A stretch of DNA of 64,000 nt from an uncultured Bacilli bacterium (GCA_944368975.1 CALVXI010000003.1:1-64000); one strand, 5' to 3'; positions 46,757 through 56,299 are shown, counted from the first letter of the stretch. The notes: a model not told the origin generated them from the letters alone. Numbers and translations are program-made.

Positions 46757-48364
46757 ATGTATAAAGTCATTATCGTAGATAACGAAGAGTCAATTAGAGA
46801 GCGCTTATTAACATTATTAGAAAGAATGAAAGATGATTTTGAGGTTATTGGTTCTTTTCAAAATGGATATGATGCTTTAGTGAGTGGTGTTACACTTCAA
46901 CCTGATTTAATTATTACTGACATTAAAATGCCTTATATTGATGGTATTGAATTAATTAAAAGAGCGAAGTTAGAATTGCCATTATTACAATCAATAATTA
47001 TCTCAGGATATGATAGTTTTGATTATGCTAAACAAGCTATCTCTTTAGGGGTTATAAGTTATATTACTAAACCTATAAATTTTGAAGATTTAAGCGAAGC
47101 AATGATTAAAGCAAAAAATGAACTAGATAAAAAATTAAATGTCGATAAAAATATTCAAAATTTACAAAGAAAAGTTGACTCAGCACTTAAATTACTTCAA
47201 GAAAGCGATTTAAATAAACTCGTTTCTATGAAAAAAATCCCGCAAAACTTCAACGAAAAATTAATTGGCGATAAAATTGATTTAAATTATCGCTATATAG
47301 TTTTAGGGTGTTTTGATTTTGATGAAGAGAATGATTCGATTACTTTTGAACAAGATGAACTTGTTAATTTCTATTTAGAAAGCTTTATAAAAGATGAATT
47401 TGAAGGTCTTAATATTAATTTTTTAACATTTAATAATTCAAGTGAAACTAATATTTTAATTTTAACTAATGATTCTTTTGATAAAGAAAAAGTACAAGAA
47501 TGTTTAGCTAGAGTTGTTAGTAAAATAAATAAAACTTGTGGTACCTCAATTAGTTGTGGTTTAAGCGATATTATTGATACTTCTAAATATAAAGATAAAT
47601 ATTTATCAATAAGTTTTAGAATGCTTCATCGTCATGCTAAAAGAACACTTGAATATCGCACAATTATGGGAGGCTCTTTAATTTTATTTTTTGAAGATAT
47701 TGATCAAGCTAAAACACAAACTGGAAAAGTTGATGAAAATGAATATAAATCAATCGGCTTTGAAATTCTTTATGGTCATTTAAATGAAGCTAAGAAAATA
47801 GTATCTAGTATTATTAACCGTGTTACCTTAGAAAATTTCAAAGACACATATTACTTTGTTTTAAATAATATTTTGGATGCTATTTTAAATTCATGTGTAA
47901 ATTTAAGTGCTTTATATAATGAATACTTAACTCATATTGAGATTATTCATCGTGTTTTTGACTCCAAAACAAATGAAGCAACCTTACAAATCCTTGATGA
48001 ATTAATAAACAAGATAGATGATATCAATAAAAGATTTCGTATGAGTAAGATTGAATCAAGCTTTAATCAAATTAAATTATTTATTGAGAATAATTATAAA
48101 AATCCTTTATTATCCCTTGAAGATGTTGCTAATGAATTAGGGTATAGTGTTAGTTATATTAGTGCGATTTTAAAGAAAAATAATACCTCATTTACTAAAT
48201 ATTTAACGGATATTAGAATGAATGCTTCTTTACCTTTACTTGCTAAATCTAATGAAAAATTAATTACGATTGCTAATGAAGTAGGATATGAAGACCCTTA
48301 TTATTTTTCACATTGTTTTAAGAAATATTTTGGAACAAGCCCATTAGAATATCGTAATAAATGA
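46757..48364 (+). CDS. YesN-type response regulator with AraC-family DNA-binding domain
   Basis: A 535-residue transcription regulator. The receiver domain occupies residues 1-120 with the phosphoryl Asp at D55 (IITDIKMPYIDG) and a Lys in SYITKPINF. A long middle region covers about 130-420. A C-terminal AraC-type double helix-turn-helix covers about 430-535 (LEDVANELGYSVSYISAIL and IANEVGYEDPYYFSHCFKKY). YesN-type regulators control carbohydrate uptake operons. The stop codon TGA overlaps the start of the kinase gene by 4 bases (ATGA). With the SBP-like lipoprotein that follows, this forms a sugar-sensing circuit likely to control the ABC transporter at 51-56 kb. Confidence 0.92.
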   Translation: MYKVIIVDNEESIRERLLTLLERMKDDFEVIGSFQNGYDALVSGVTLQPDLIITDIKMPYIDGIELIKRAKLELPLLQSIIISGYDSFDYAKQAISLGVISYITKPINFEDLSEAMIKAKNELDKKLNVDKNIQNLQRKVDSALKLLQESDLNKLVSMKKIPQNFNEKLIGDKIDLNYRYIVLGCFDFDEENDSITFEQDELVNFYLESFIKDEFEGLNINFLTFNNSSETNILILTNDSFDKEKVQECLARVVSKINKTCGTSISCGLSDIIDTSKYKDKYLSISFRMLHRHAKRTLEYRTIMGGSLILFFEDIDQAKTQTGKVDENEYKSIGFEILYGHLNEAKKIVSSIINRVTLENFKDTYYFVLNNILDAILNSCVNLSALYNEYLTHIEIIHRVFDSKTNEATLQILDELINKIDDINKRFRMSKIESSFNQIKLFIENNYKNPLLSLEDVANELGYSVSYISAILKKNNTSFTKYLTDIRMNASLPLLAKSNEKLITIANEVGYEDPYYFSHCFKKYFGTSPLEYRNK

Positions 48365-50064
48365 AAAAACCTTTAACTTTAAAAATCCAATTACTTGTTA
48401 CATTATTACCAATCTTTTTTATTTTTACTTTAATCGTATCTATTGTAAGTTATTCATTATTTTATACGAATACAAGATCATATACCAATAATCAGATAGA
48501 ACAGTCAAGTTACCAATGCTTAAATAATTATGAAACCTTTTTTAATAGCGTTATCGATACTAGTAATAGTATAGAAAGAAAAGTTTCAAACATGGATTTA
48601 ATAAATCATCAAGATGAAATAACGACCTATCTTGATGATTTATTAAGTTTACAAAGTGAATTATCTAATGCAGCAATTTACTCTTTAGAAGGAGAAGTTA
48701 TTGCTTCTAATTTAAATTATGAAAGTGTTACTAATGCTACTACAACTGATTGGTTTATTAATGCTAATAATAATCGTTTACTTAATTTTTTTAGTAGCAT
48801 CGATTATTTAGATGGGCTATATGGATTTACTTTATCGAAGTATGTTACTTATAATACTGAACAAGAAGGTGGTATATTAAAATTAGATTTTGATTTTACA
48901 AATGTTATTAATTTAATTTCCGAAACTGATCTTGGTAATGGAGGACATATTACAATTTATGATAATAATTATAATGTTGTATATTGTTCAGGGATATTTA
49001 ATCAAAAAGAAACTGAATTAGTTCAAGATGTAGTTTTAGGAAGTAAAATCGTTAGATTAGACAATGTTGAATACAATATGTATATATCAACATTGTCCAA
49101 TACTAGATGGAAAGTTGCTATTTTTACTAACTATGAAAGTATCTCTTCGACACTTAGTAATTTCTTAATTATTCTTATTATATTGACGATTGTAATTATA
49201 GTTGTTGAAGGAGGAATCTTATATTTTGTTAGTACAGGAATTACTAATCCAATTCGTTTACTTAAGCGTGAGATGAGTAATGTTGAAAGCTTAAAATTTA
49301 ACCCAAATGATTTACTTTTAATTAAAGGAAATAAAGAAGTTATTGAATTAAGTAAATCATTTAATCAAATGATGAAACGTATTGATGAACTTGCTAAAAA
49401 GAATATTGAAGAGGAAGAAGAAAAGCGTAAATCTGAACTAAAAGCCCTCCAAAATCAAATAAATCCTCATTTTTTATATAATACACTAGACTCTATTGTT
49501 TACTTAATTGAGAAAAAAGATAATGAAAAAGCTGAAGAAATGATTATCGCTTTAAGTAAGTTTTTTAGAATTTCTATTTCTAAAGGAAGAACGATCATTC
49601 CTTTAGAAAAAGAAATAGAACACGTTAAGTATTATTTACTCATTCAAAAGATTAGATTTGGTAAAAGTTTTAGCTATAACATTGACATTAAAATTGACAT
49701 TTCTAAGTATTATACAATTAAATTAATTCTTCAACCTTTAGTTGAAAATGCAATAATCCATGGCTTAAAAGAACTTGAAGGTAATGGAAAAATTAATATC
49801 GAAGTTGATAAGGAAGATGATCTAATAAAAATTTCAATAAGTGATAATGGATTTGGAATATTACCTTCTAAACTTAATGAAATTTATGAAAATATGAAAG
49901 ATAAAACTAAAAATAGTAGTGTCGGTTTAAAAAATGTTTATCAAAGATTAAAAATATATTATGGAGAGAAAGCTGATTTAAAGATTATTTCAGATTTAGA
50001 TATTGGAACAACAATCATAATTTATATTCCAATTAGTGAGGCACTTAAAAATGAAGAAAAATAA
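48361..50064 (+). CDS. YesM/LytS-type sensor histidine kinase
   Basis: A 567-residue membrane histidine kinase. TM1 lies near residues 10-33. An extracellular sensor region of about 225 residues follows (cache-like), and TM2 is near 262-285. A HAMP-like linker comes next, then a His_kinase domain with the phospho-acceptor at about H370 in INPHFLYNTLD. The GHKL ATPase has QPLVENAIIHGLKE and ISDNGFGILP. It is paired with the YesN regulator before it. The extracellular part likely contacts the substrate-binding lipoprotein encoded next, as in the XylFII-LytS-YesN type of sugar sensing, where a binding protein presents the sugar to the kinase. It overlaps that gene by 14 bases. Confidence 0.92.
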   Translation: MKKPLTLKIQLLVTLLPIFFIFTLIVSIVSYSLFYTNTRSYTNNQIEQSSYQCLNNYETFFNSVIDTSNSIERKVSNMDLINHQDEITTYLDDLLSLQSELSNAAIYSLEGEVIASNLNYESVTNATTTDWFINANNNRLLNFFSSIDYLDGLYGFTLSKYVTYNTEQEGGILKLDFDFTNVINLISETDLGNGGHITIYDNNYNVVYCSGIFNQKETELVQDVVLGSKIVRLDNVEYNMYISTLSNTRWKVAIFTNYESISSTLSNFLIILIILTIVIIVVEGGILYFVSTGITNPIRLLKREMSNVESLKFNPNDLLLIKGNKEVIELSKSFNQMMKRIDELAKKNIEEEEEKRKSELKALQNQINPHFLYNTLDSIVYLIEKKDNEKAEEMIIALSKFFRISISKGRTIIPLEKEIEHVKYYLLIQKIRFGKSFSYNIDIKIDISKYYTIKLILQPLVENAIIHGLKELEGNGKINIEVDKEDDLIKISISDNGFGILPSKLNEIYENMKDKTKNSSVGLKNVYQRLKIYYGEKADLKIISDLDIGTTIIIYIPISEALKNEEK

Positions 50065-51085
50065 GCTTAAATTATTTTTATTATTACCTTTACTATTGTT
50101 AACTTCTTGTAAACAAGAAAATAATAATATTTCTTTATTTTTATATGCTGCTGATGATGAATTTATTAATGAATTAACTTTAGCAATAAATCAATCATTT
50201 GCTGGTGATTATGATTTAGAGATTTTCTCAGCAAATAGAAGACAATCTATTCAAAATCGTCAAATTTCTTCAGTTATCGATAGCAATTTATCAAATTTAA
50301 TGATTGTAAATATCGTTGATAGACTTAGTTCTAAATCAATTATTGAAAAAGCAGCTACAACAAATACACCTATTATCTTTATTAATAGAGAACCTTTATT
50401 AGAAGATATGTTAACTTATGATAAAGTTTATTATGTTGGAACTAATCCTACTTATGAAGGAGAATTACAAGCAACAATTGCTGATAATCTATTTGGAGGA
50501 TATCAAAATTTTATAAATTCAAAATATGATAAAAATAAAGATGGTAAGTTACAAGTAGTTCAAATTAAAGGCGAACAAGGACACCAAGATACTGAAAGTA
50601 GAAGTTATTATTCCTTAAATAAATTAAATAACTTAGGATATCAAGTTGATTTACTTAGTAGTGTTTTTTGTGATTGGACAATTAATAGTGCATATAATGA
50701 ATTTAGAAATATTTATAATGACTTTCTTGATGAAAATTTTAATAGTGAAATTGAATTATTACTTTGTAATAACGATGAAATGGCAGTAGGTTGTATAAAT
50801 TATTTATTAACATTAGATAGTTATAATGAAGAATTATCAATTACTGATCAATATTTTCCAATTATTGGAGTTGATGCTAGTAATAATGGACTTGAAGCGA
50901 TAAGAAATGGCTATTTATATGGAAGTGTCATAAATGATAGTGAAATGCAAGCTGAAGCAATTTATAAAATTTCTGATGCTTTGTTAAACAATAAAGATAT
51001 TAATAATTTAGATTTAACTTTTGAAGATGGGAAATTTATAAGAACTAATGGGAAAATTGTTACTCAAAGCACCTTAATTGAGTAA
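50051..51085 (+). CDS. MglB-like sugar-binding lipoprotein, probable sensor subunit
   Basis: A lipoprotein of about 344 residues with lipobox LLTSC and the normal galactose/glucose-binding protein order. The first lobe (LFLYAADDEFINE ... IIFINREP ... YYVGTNPTYEGELQ) is followed by a calcium-type loop DKNKDGKLQ. The second lobe follows (IKGEQGHQDTESR, CNNDEMAVG, GVDASNNG, GSVINDSEM). Ligand residues of MglB (H, D, R of GHxDxxxR, NND, and D of GVDA) are present. It is co-translated with the kinase and has a separate transcription unit from the transporter, so it is more likely the sensory binding protein than the transport one. ATG 50051 with GAGG at 50038-50041 is preferred to the ATG 15 bases earlier. 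Confidence 0.85.
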   Translation: MKKNKLKLFLLLPLLLLTSCKQENNNISLFLYAADDEFINELTLAINQSFAGDYDLEIFSANRRQSIQNRQISSVIDSNLSNLMIVNIVDRLSSKSIIEKAATTNTPIIFINREPLLEDMLTYDKVYYVGTNPTYEGELQATIADNLFGGYQNFINSKYDKNKDGKLQVVQIKGEQGHQDTESRSYYSLNKLNNLGYQVDLLSSVFCDWTINSAYNEFRNIYNDFLDENFNSEIELLLCNNDEMAVGCINYLLTLDSYNEELSITDQYFPIIGVDASNNGLEAIRNGYLYGSVINDSEMQAEAIYKISDALLNNKDINNLDLTFEDGKFIRTNGKIVTQSTLIE

Positions 51086-51157
51086 AAGAATTAAAAATTT
51101 TTCATAATGCACTGTGTAAAAATTTCTAAAAAGAATAGAGATTATTACATTAATAAA

Positions 51158-51171
51158 TGAAAGCGCTTACA
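51158..51171 (+). promoter_or_regulatory. cre site (CcpA operator) before the mgl-like operon
   Basis: TGAAAGCGCTTACA matches the cre consensus TGWAARCGYTWNCW at every position. It lies 78 bases before the binding-protein start, so carbon catabolite control of this operon is likely. Confidence 0.8.
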
Positions 51172-51194
51172 TTAAGATTAATGTTGTAAAAAAA

Positions 51195-51225
51195 GAGGTA
51201 ACAACTTTTTCCAAGTGCTTACCTC
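51195..51225 (+). other. Leader hairpin before the permuted binding protein
   Basis: GAGGTAA (51195-51201) pairs with TTACCTC (51219-51225) around a 17-base loop. There is no T-run after it. The ribosome site GGAGG follows at about 51239. It may stabilise the message or regulate it. Confidence 0.4.
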
Positions 51226-51248
51226 AAGGAATTAAACGGAGGTTATTT

Positions 51249-52565
51249 ATGAAAAGAAAATTAATTCCAGCTTGCGCTTTAGGTATTGTTGCTTTAATGG
51301 CTACTGCTTGTGGACCAACAGAAACATATACTGTAGGCGTTAATTTAAATTATGCTTTATTAATTGGCCAAATTGACCACAACGATAGTGCTGCTAGAAC
51401 TGGTGGTGTTAGAGACGCTTTAAATACAAGAACAGAAAACCCTACATCAAATGCTAATACTGAAAATCCAGTAGTTGGTACATTAACTGTTGGCGGAAAA
51501 ACTCTTACAGTTACTGAAGTTGAACACGCAGAACAAAGAAATACAGCTGGTCAAGCTTGGGATGCAACAACTGCAACAAATACAACCGCTAACTGGTTAG
51601 CAGCTCATGCTAATGATACTTGGGTTAACGAAGATGGTAGTGAAACAAAAGGTCAAGGTATTAATATCTTTGTTTCAAATAACGATGGTATGGCTATGGC
51701 TGCTATAAATGCTAATGGTTGGGTTAAAGGAACTCCAGTTTTCGGATATGATGCTAATGCTGACGCTTTACAAGCCATCATTGATGGAAAATTAATGGGA
51801 ACTGTTTCACAAAACGCTCCTACTCAAGTTGCTTCCTTATTAATGTTAACTAGAAACTTAATTGATGGCGTTGAAAATCCAACTGCAACTGGATTTAGTG
51901 CTGAAACTCCAAATACAACATATGGATATGTTACACAAACTACTAATTATAATAATACACATCATTCAATTTTAGCTGATAACGTTGCTGTTGATAGTGC
52001 AGATGAAGCTAGACAATGGTTACTTGAACCAGCTCAACAAGTTTCTACATTTGAAGGAAACATTAAAAGTGGTAATGTTGCAACAGATAATAGAATTTTC
52101 TTAAATTGCTACAGTCAATCCGATACATTCTTGAATTCTACAATGAGTCCATTATTCCAAGCATTATTACCAATGTTTGATTTAACTACTGGTGCTACAG
52201 GATCAACCGCATATACTGTTAGTGGTGATGGTAATACTGATACAACTATTACAAATAATCTCACAACTGTTTCAGATGCATATTTATTAAACATTATTAC
52301 TCCTACAGCTGCTTCCCAATATTTGAATACAATTGCTCAATTAGAAGGTGCAAGTGCTGCTAATCCATCTGATAAACCAATTATCTTCTGGAATAGACAG
52401 CCAACAAAAGCTGATGGTTCAGTTGATACTGATATTATTAATGATGAAAGATTTACTAATATCTATTATGTTGGATTTGATGCTAATCAAGGTGGTGAAG
52501 CTCAAGGACAAATGGTCTTAGATTATATTACTGCTAACATTAGTACACTTTGGTCAAGAATTTAA
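51249..52565 (+). CDS. Galactose/glucose-type binding lipoprotein with swapped lobes
   Basis: A 438-residue lipoprotein with the anchored Cys at 21 (MATAC), the transport binding protein of the following ABC genes. All MglB-type motifs are present, but in the wrong order. The second-lobe motifs come first: DHNDSAAR (43-50), W104, SNNDGMAM (143-150), GYDANADAL (166-174) and GTVSQNAPTQ (184-193). After a Thr/Asn-rich linker (about 210-280) the first-lobe motifs follow: YSQSDTFLN (288-296), IIFWNRQP (378-385) and YYVGFDANQGGEAQG (406-420). This is the pattern of a circular permutation, with new ends at the calcium loop, which is missing. Codons are less AT-biased and translation signals strong, which suggests high expression. 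Confidence 0.8.
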   Translation: MKRKLIPACALGIVALMATACGPTETYTVGVNLNYALLIGQIDHNDSAARTGGVRDALNTRTENPTSNANTENPVVGTLTVGGKTLTVTEVEHAEQRNTAGQAWDATTATNTTANWLAAHANDTWVNEDGSETKGQGINIFVSNNDGMAMAAINANGWVKGTPVFGYDANADALQAIIDGKLMGTVSQNAPTQVASLLMLTRNLIDGVENPTATGFSAETPNTTYGYVTQTTNYNNTHHSILADNVAVDSADEARQWLLEPAQQVSTFEGNIKSGNVATDNRIFLNCYSQSDTFLNSTMSPLFQALLPMFDLTTGATGSTAYTVSGDGNTDTTITNNLTTVSDAYLLNIITPTAASQYLNTIAQLEGASAANPSDKPIIFWNRQPTKADGSVDTDIINDERFTNIYYVGFDANQGGEAQGQMVLDYITANISTLWSRI

Positions 52566-52584
52566 AAAAATATAACAATTTTGA

Positions 52585-52610
52585 AACAAGATGGCGATAG
52601 CCATCTTGTT
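52585..52610 (+). other. Intercistronic hairpin between binding protein and ATPase genes
   Basis: AACAAGATGGC and GCCATCTTGTT form an 11-bp perfect stem with loop GATA. Only TATTGTTT follows, so it should leak. It probably protects the binding-protein message and lowers downstream expression. Confidence 0.65.
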
Positions 52611-52638
52611 TATTGTTTAAAATTTAGAAGAGGTTTTT

Positions 52639-54138
52639 ATGGAAGAAAATGAATTTATATTAACAATTGATAATCTTTCTAAGTTTTTTGGTAAAAACAG
52701 AGTTTTAAATAATATTTTTCTTCATGTACGCAAAAGTAGTGTTATGGGACTTATGGGTGAAAATGGTGCTGGTAAGTCTACCATGATGAAATGCTTATTC
52801 GGAATTTATGAGAAAAACTCTGGCGTCATTACTTTAGATGGTAAGCAAATAGATTTTACAAGCCCTAAGCAAGCTTTAGAACATGGTGTCGCTATGGTTC
52901 ACCAAGAATTAAATCAATGTCTTGAAAGAACTATTGCCGATAACATGTTTTTAGGACGATTCCCAACTAAATTTGGTGTAGTTAATGAAGCAAAAATGGC
53001 ATCTGAATGTAACCGAATTTTTAATGATTTAGGTTTATCTTTTAACCCAAAAGAAATTATTAAAAATTTATCTGTTAGTGAAAGACAAATGGTCGAAATT
53101 GCTAAAGCGGTTAGTTATGATGCCAAGGTAATTATTCTTGATGAGCCTACATCATCATTAAGTGAAAAAGAGGTTAAAAAACTTTTTGAAATTATTAGAC
53201 TTTTAAAAGCAAGAGGAGTAAGTTTTGTTTTCATTTCTCACAAAATGGATGAAATTTTTGAAATCTGTGATGACATTACAGTTCTCCGTGATGGTGAAGT
53301 TACTCTTTATAAACCAGTTAAAGATACTAATTTAAATGAGGTTGTTGCTGCAATGGTCGGTAGATCTCTTGAATCAAGATTCCCTCCTTTAACAAATGAA
53401 CCTGGCGATGTAATATTGCAAGTTAAAAATTTATCAACTAAATTTAATCCTAAATTACAAAATATATCCTTTGATGTTAGAAAGGGTGAGATATTTGGTA
53501 TATATGGACTTGTCGGTGCTGGAAGAAGCGAATTACTCGAATGCTTATTTGGCATTAGAACTATTGCTGAAGGTGAAATCATTTATAAAGGTAAAAGAAT
53601 ATTTTTTAAAAGCCCAAAAGACGCTATGAGGCATAATTTTGCTTTAGTTACCGAAGAAAGAAAATTCAATGGAATGTTTGGTGTTGAAACTCTTACATAT
53701 AACACATGTATTACTAACATCGATCAATATAAAAAATTTGGTGTTATCGTTAATTCAAAAATGAAAAAAGCTGCTAAAGAAGAAATTAAAAAAATGCATG
53801 TTAAATGTACAGATGAAGGAGATATAATTTCTTCATTAAGCGGTGGAAATCAACAAAAAGTTGTTATAGGTAAGTGGATTGAGAGAAATCCAGATGTATT
53901 CTTGATGGATGAGCCTACTAGAGGTATAGATATTATGGCTAAATATCAAATTTATGAATTAATGATTGATTTAGCTAAAAAAGGAAAGACAATCATTATG
54001 ATTTCTAGTGAAATGCCTGAAATTTTAGGTGTCACTAATAGAATAGCTGTTATGTCAAATTACCATTTATCGGGTATTGTTGAAACAAAGAAGACTAATC
54101 AAGAAGAATTATTAAGATTAAGTGCTAAATATTTATAG
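52639..54138 (+). CDS. mglA: Sugar ABC transporter ATPase, MglA type
   Basis: A 499-residue double ATPase of the galactose/ribose (CUT2) type. The first half has Walker A GENGAGKS at about 40-47, signature LSVSERQM and Walker B VIILDEPTSSLS. The second half has the degenerate P-loop GLVGAGRS, the signature LSGGNQQKV and VFLMDEPTRGID. The degenerate second P-loop (GRS for GKS) is normal for CUT2 ATPases. It powers the permease encoded 11 bases downstream. GAGG precedes the ATG. It lies in the same operon as the binding protein, after an intercistronic hairpin. Confidence 0.93.
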   Translation: MEENEFILTIDNLSKFFGKNRVLNNIFLHVRKSSVMGLMGENGAGKSTMMKCLFGIYEKNSGVITLDGKQIDFTSPKQALEHGVAMVHQELNQCLERTIADNMFLGRFPTKFGVVNEAKMASECNRIFNDLGLSFNPKEIIKNLSVSERQMVEIAKAVSYDAKVIILDEPTSSLSEKEVKKLFEIIRLLKARGVSFVFISHKMDEIFEICDDITVLRDGEVTLYKPVKDTNLNEVVAAMVGRSLESRFPPLTNEPGDVILQVKNLSTKFNPKLQNISFDVRKGEIFGIYGLVGAGRSELLECLFGIRTIAEGEIIYKGKRIFFKSPKDAMRHNFALVTEERKFNGMFGVETLTYNTCITNIDQYKKFGVIVNSKMKKAAKEEIKKMHVKCTDEGDIISSLSGGNQQKVVIGKWIERNPDVFLMDEPTRGIDIMAKYQIYELMIDLAKKGKTIIMISSEMPEILGVTNRIAVMSNYHLSGIVETKKTNQEELLRLSAKYL

Positions 54139-54149
54139 GAGAATAGAAT

Positions 54150-56240
54150 ATGGAAAATAACAATCTAACTCTTGATGAATTAAATTCGACTTTGACTGGT
54201 TATCAAGAAAAACTTGACGCTTTAAGAGTTGATGGTGTTTTTAAGGCTAGAGATTTAAAAGCAGAGAACGAAAAAATCTCAAAAAATAAAAACATCACTA
54301 AAGAAGCAAAAAAAGAAATTATTGAAACTAACAATGTTGAAATAAAAAAAGCAGCAAGAGTTCAAAGACAAAATAAAGGTGATATTGATGATTTAGTTAG
54401 TGAAGCAAAAACCGTTTTAAAAACTAATTATCCTTCAATTTATGCTGAAAAGAAAGCAGCTGTTGCTGAAAAGAAAGCACAACAAAAAATTGCTCATAAA
54501 ACTAAAATTGAAGAAATTAAAAAATGGTATGCTGAAGAAAAAGTAAATATTTTAAAGAAATATGAACAAAAAACTCTTCAACAAGATGAAAAGGCGAAGT
54601 TTAATGGAGAACTTAAAAATCTTGAAGCTAAACATAATGAAAAAGTTGAAAGTATTAAAAATTCTCATAAGAACGATAAATTAGATTCCACTTTTGAAAA
54701 TGCTAATAGAGGAGAATACAATTCTTTATTAAAAGAAAAAGAAAATGTACTTTCTGAAATAAAAAATAGACATACCACTATTATTAATGAAGCTAAAGCA
54801 ACAAAAGATAAAGAAAAAATTAAGGTTGCTAATGCTAATTATCGTCATGAATATTTTGACAAAGAAAATTATTATGATGAAAAGATTTATGCTTTACAAA
54901 TTGCTTATGATGCAGAAATTAAAAAGTTATTTGAACCTTTAGAAAAAGAACTTGCTTTAGAAAATGAACAATATGAAGCTGAAAAATCAAAGATTTATGA
55001 AAAATATGGCATGCGTGTTGTTACTAAAGAAGATATCGAAAATAAAAAACAAGATTTATATAACCTTAAAATGTCATATAAAAATAAATTATATGAAGAA
55101 AAGCAATCAAATAGCAAAATTAAAGAGAACTTAAAAAATGAGAAGCATGAAGCTTATCTATATCAACTTAATAATTTAAAGAAAATTACTGATAATAAGA
55201 TCGATCCTATTACAGCAATTAAAGCTAAATTTGAAAACTATTGTTATAATTTTAAAACGGTCGACTTCTTATTAAGAAATGGTCTTTATATTATCATTAT
55301 CGTTTTCTTTATTTATGCAATTATTGGTACAAATGGTAATTTATTATCATTACTTCATATTAATAACATGTTAACTCAAACATCCACTAAGTTATTCTAT
55401 TCACTAGGTGTTGCAGGTTTAATTTTACTTGCTGGTACTGATTTAAGTATTGGTAGAATGACTGCTTTAGGTGCTTGTATTACTTTGATGTGTATAGGTA
55501 ATCAAGTTTATGAAGGAGCATTCTTTGGTGGAACGATTGATTTGAGTGCAATGGGAGCTAATGGTAGAATTATTATTGCTTTAGTTTTATCAATATTATT
55601 CTGTACTGCCTTTTCAACTATTGCAGGTTTCTTTAGCGCTAAATTTAAGATGCACCCATTTATTACAACATTATCAACTCAATTAGTAATCTTTGGCTTA
55701 ATGTTAATTTACTTCACTAGATACCCAGCATTTAATATTGATCAAACAATTAGAACTACTGTCATCGGAAGTAATCAATCCTTATTAATTGTTTATGCCG
55801 TAATTGCTGTTATAATAATGTGGTTTATTTGGAATAGAACAAAGTTCGGTAAGAATTTATATGCTGTTGGTGGAAATGCTGAAGCTGCTAGTGTTAGTGG
55901 TATTTCAGTTTTCTGGACAACTTTAGCAGCATTTATTATGGCTGGTGTCCTTTATGGATTAGGTGGCTTCTTTGAAGGTATTAGAAGTGGTGTTGCTAAT
56001 ACTAACTTAGGAAGTGGAACTGAACTTGATGCTATTGCAGCCTGTGTTATTGGTGGAATTTCATTTAGCGGTGGTATTGGTAAGATTAGAGGCGCTGTTA
56101 TTGGTACTATTATCTTTACCTGTTTAACTTACTGCTTAACACTTTTAGGATTTGATTCAAATATGCAATATATCTTTAAAGGTGTAATCATTATGATTGC
56201 TGTCTGTTTAGATAGCTTAAAATATCTTAAGAAAAAATAA
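54150..56240 (+). CDS. MglC-type sugar permease with a ~370-residue coiled-coil N-terminus
   Basis: A 696-residue protein, about twice the size of ordinary CUT2 permeases. Residues 1-370 are strongly charged, rich in Lys, Glu and Asn, with heptad-like helices and no hydrophobic segment (for example EIKKWYAEEKVNILKKYEQ and AEKKAAVAEKKAQQKIAHK). The permease domain begins near 374 with LRNGLYIIIIVFFIYAIIG. It continues with GTDLSIGRMTALGA, HPFITTLSTQL, AVGGNAEAASVSGI and the LDAIAACVIGGISFSGGIG block that contacts the ATPase. One continuous frame with AGGAG before the ATG and no internal start with a good ribosome site argues for a real fusion. The extension would be cytoplasmic; its partner is unknown. 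Confidence 0.88.
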   Translation: MENNNLTLDELNSTLTGYQEKLDALRVDGVFKARDLKAENEKISKNKNITKEAKKEIIETNNVEIKKAARVQRQNKGDIDDLVSEAKTVLKTNYPSIYAEKKAAVAEKKAQQKIAHKTKIEEIKKWYAEEKVNILKKYEQKTLQQDEKAKFNGELKNLEAKHNEKVESIKNSHKNDKLDSTFENANRGEYNSLLKEKENVLSEIKNRHTTIINEAKATKDKEKIKVANANYRHEYFDKENYYDEKIYALQIAYDAEIKKLFEPLEKELALENEQYEAEKSKIYEKYGMRVVTKEDIENKKQDLYNLKMSYKNKLYEEKQSNSKIKENLKNEKHEAYLYQLNNLKKITDNKIDPITAIKAKFENYCYNFKTVDFLLRNGLYIIIIVFFIYAIIGTNGNLLSLLHINNMLTQTSTKLFYSLGVAGLILLAGTDLSIGRMTALGACITLMCIGNQVYEGAFFGGTIDLSAMGANGRIIIALVLSILFCTAFSTIAGFFSAKFKMHPFITTLSTQLVIFGLMLIYFTRYPAFNIDQTIRTTVIGSNQSLLIVYAVIAVIIMWFIWNRTKFGKNLYAVGGNAEAASVSGISVFWTTLAAFIMAGVLYGLGGFFEGIRSGVANTNLGSGTELDAIAACVIGGISFSGGIGKIRGAVIGTIIFTCLTYCLTLLGFDSNMQYIFKGVIIMIAVCLDSLKYLKKK

Positions 56241-56257
56241 AAAATAGTTAATTTTTA

Positions 56258-56286
56258 AAGGGTTAAATGTATATTTAACCCTTTTT
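56258..56286 (+). terminator. Terminator of the sugar transport operon
   Basis: AAGGGTTAAA (56258-56267) pairs with TTTAACCCTT (56274-56283), with a T-run at the end of the stem. Confidence 0.8.
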
Positions 56287-56299
56287 CTAAGGAGAAAAT

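Noticed and set aside
50051-51085. The first MglB-like gene as the transport binding protein
   Set aside because: It is co-translated with the sensor kinase and separated from the transporter by the cre region, while the permuted protein is the one that heads the mglA-permease run. It is not excluded, only less likely.
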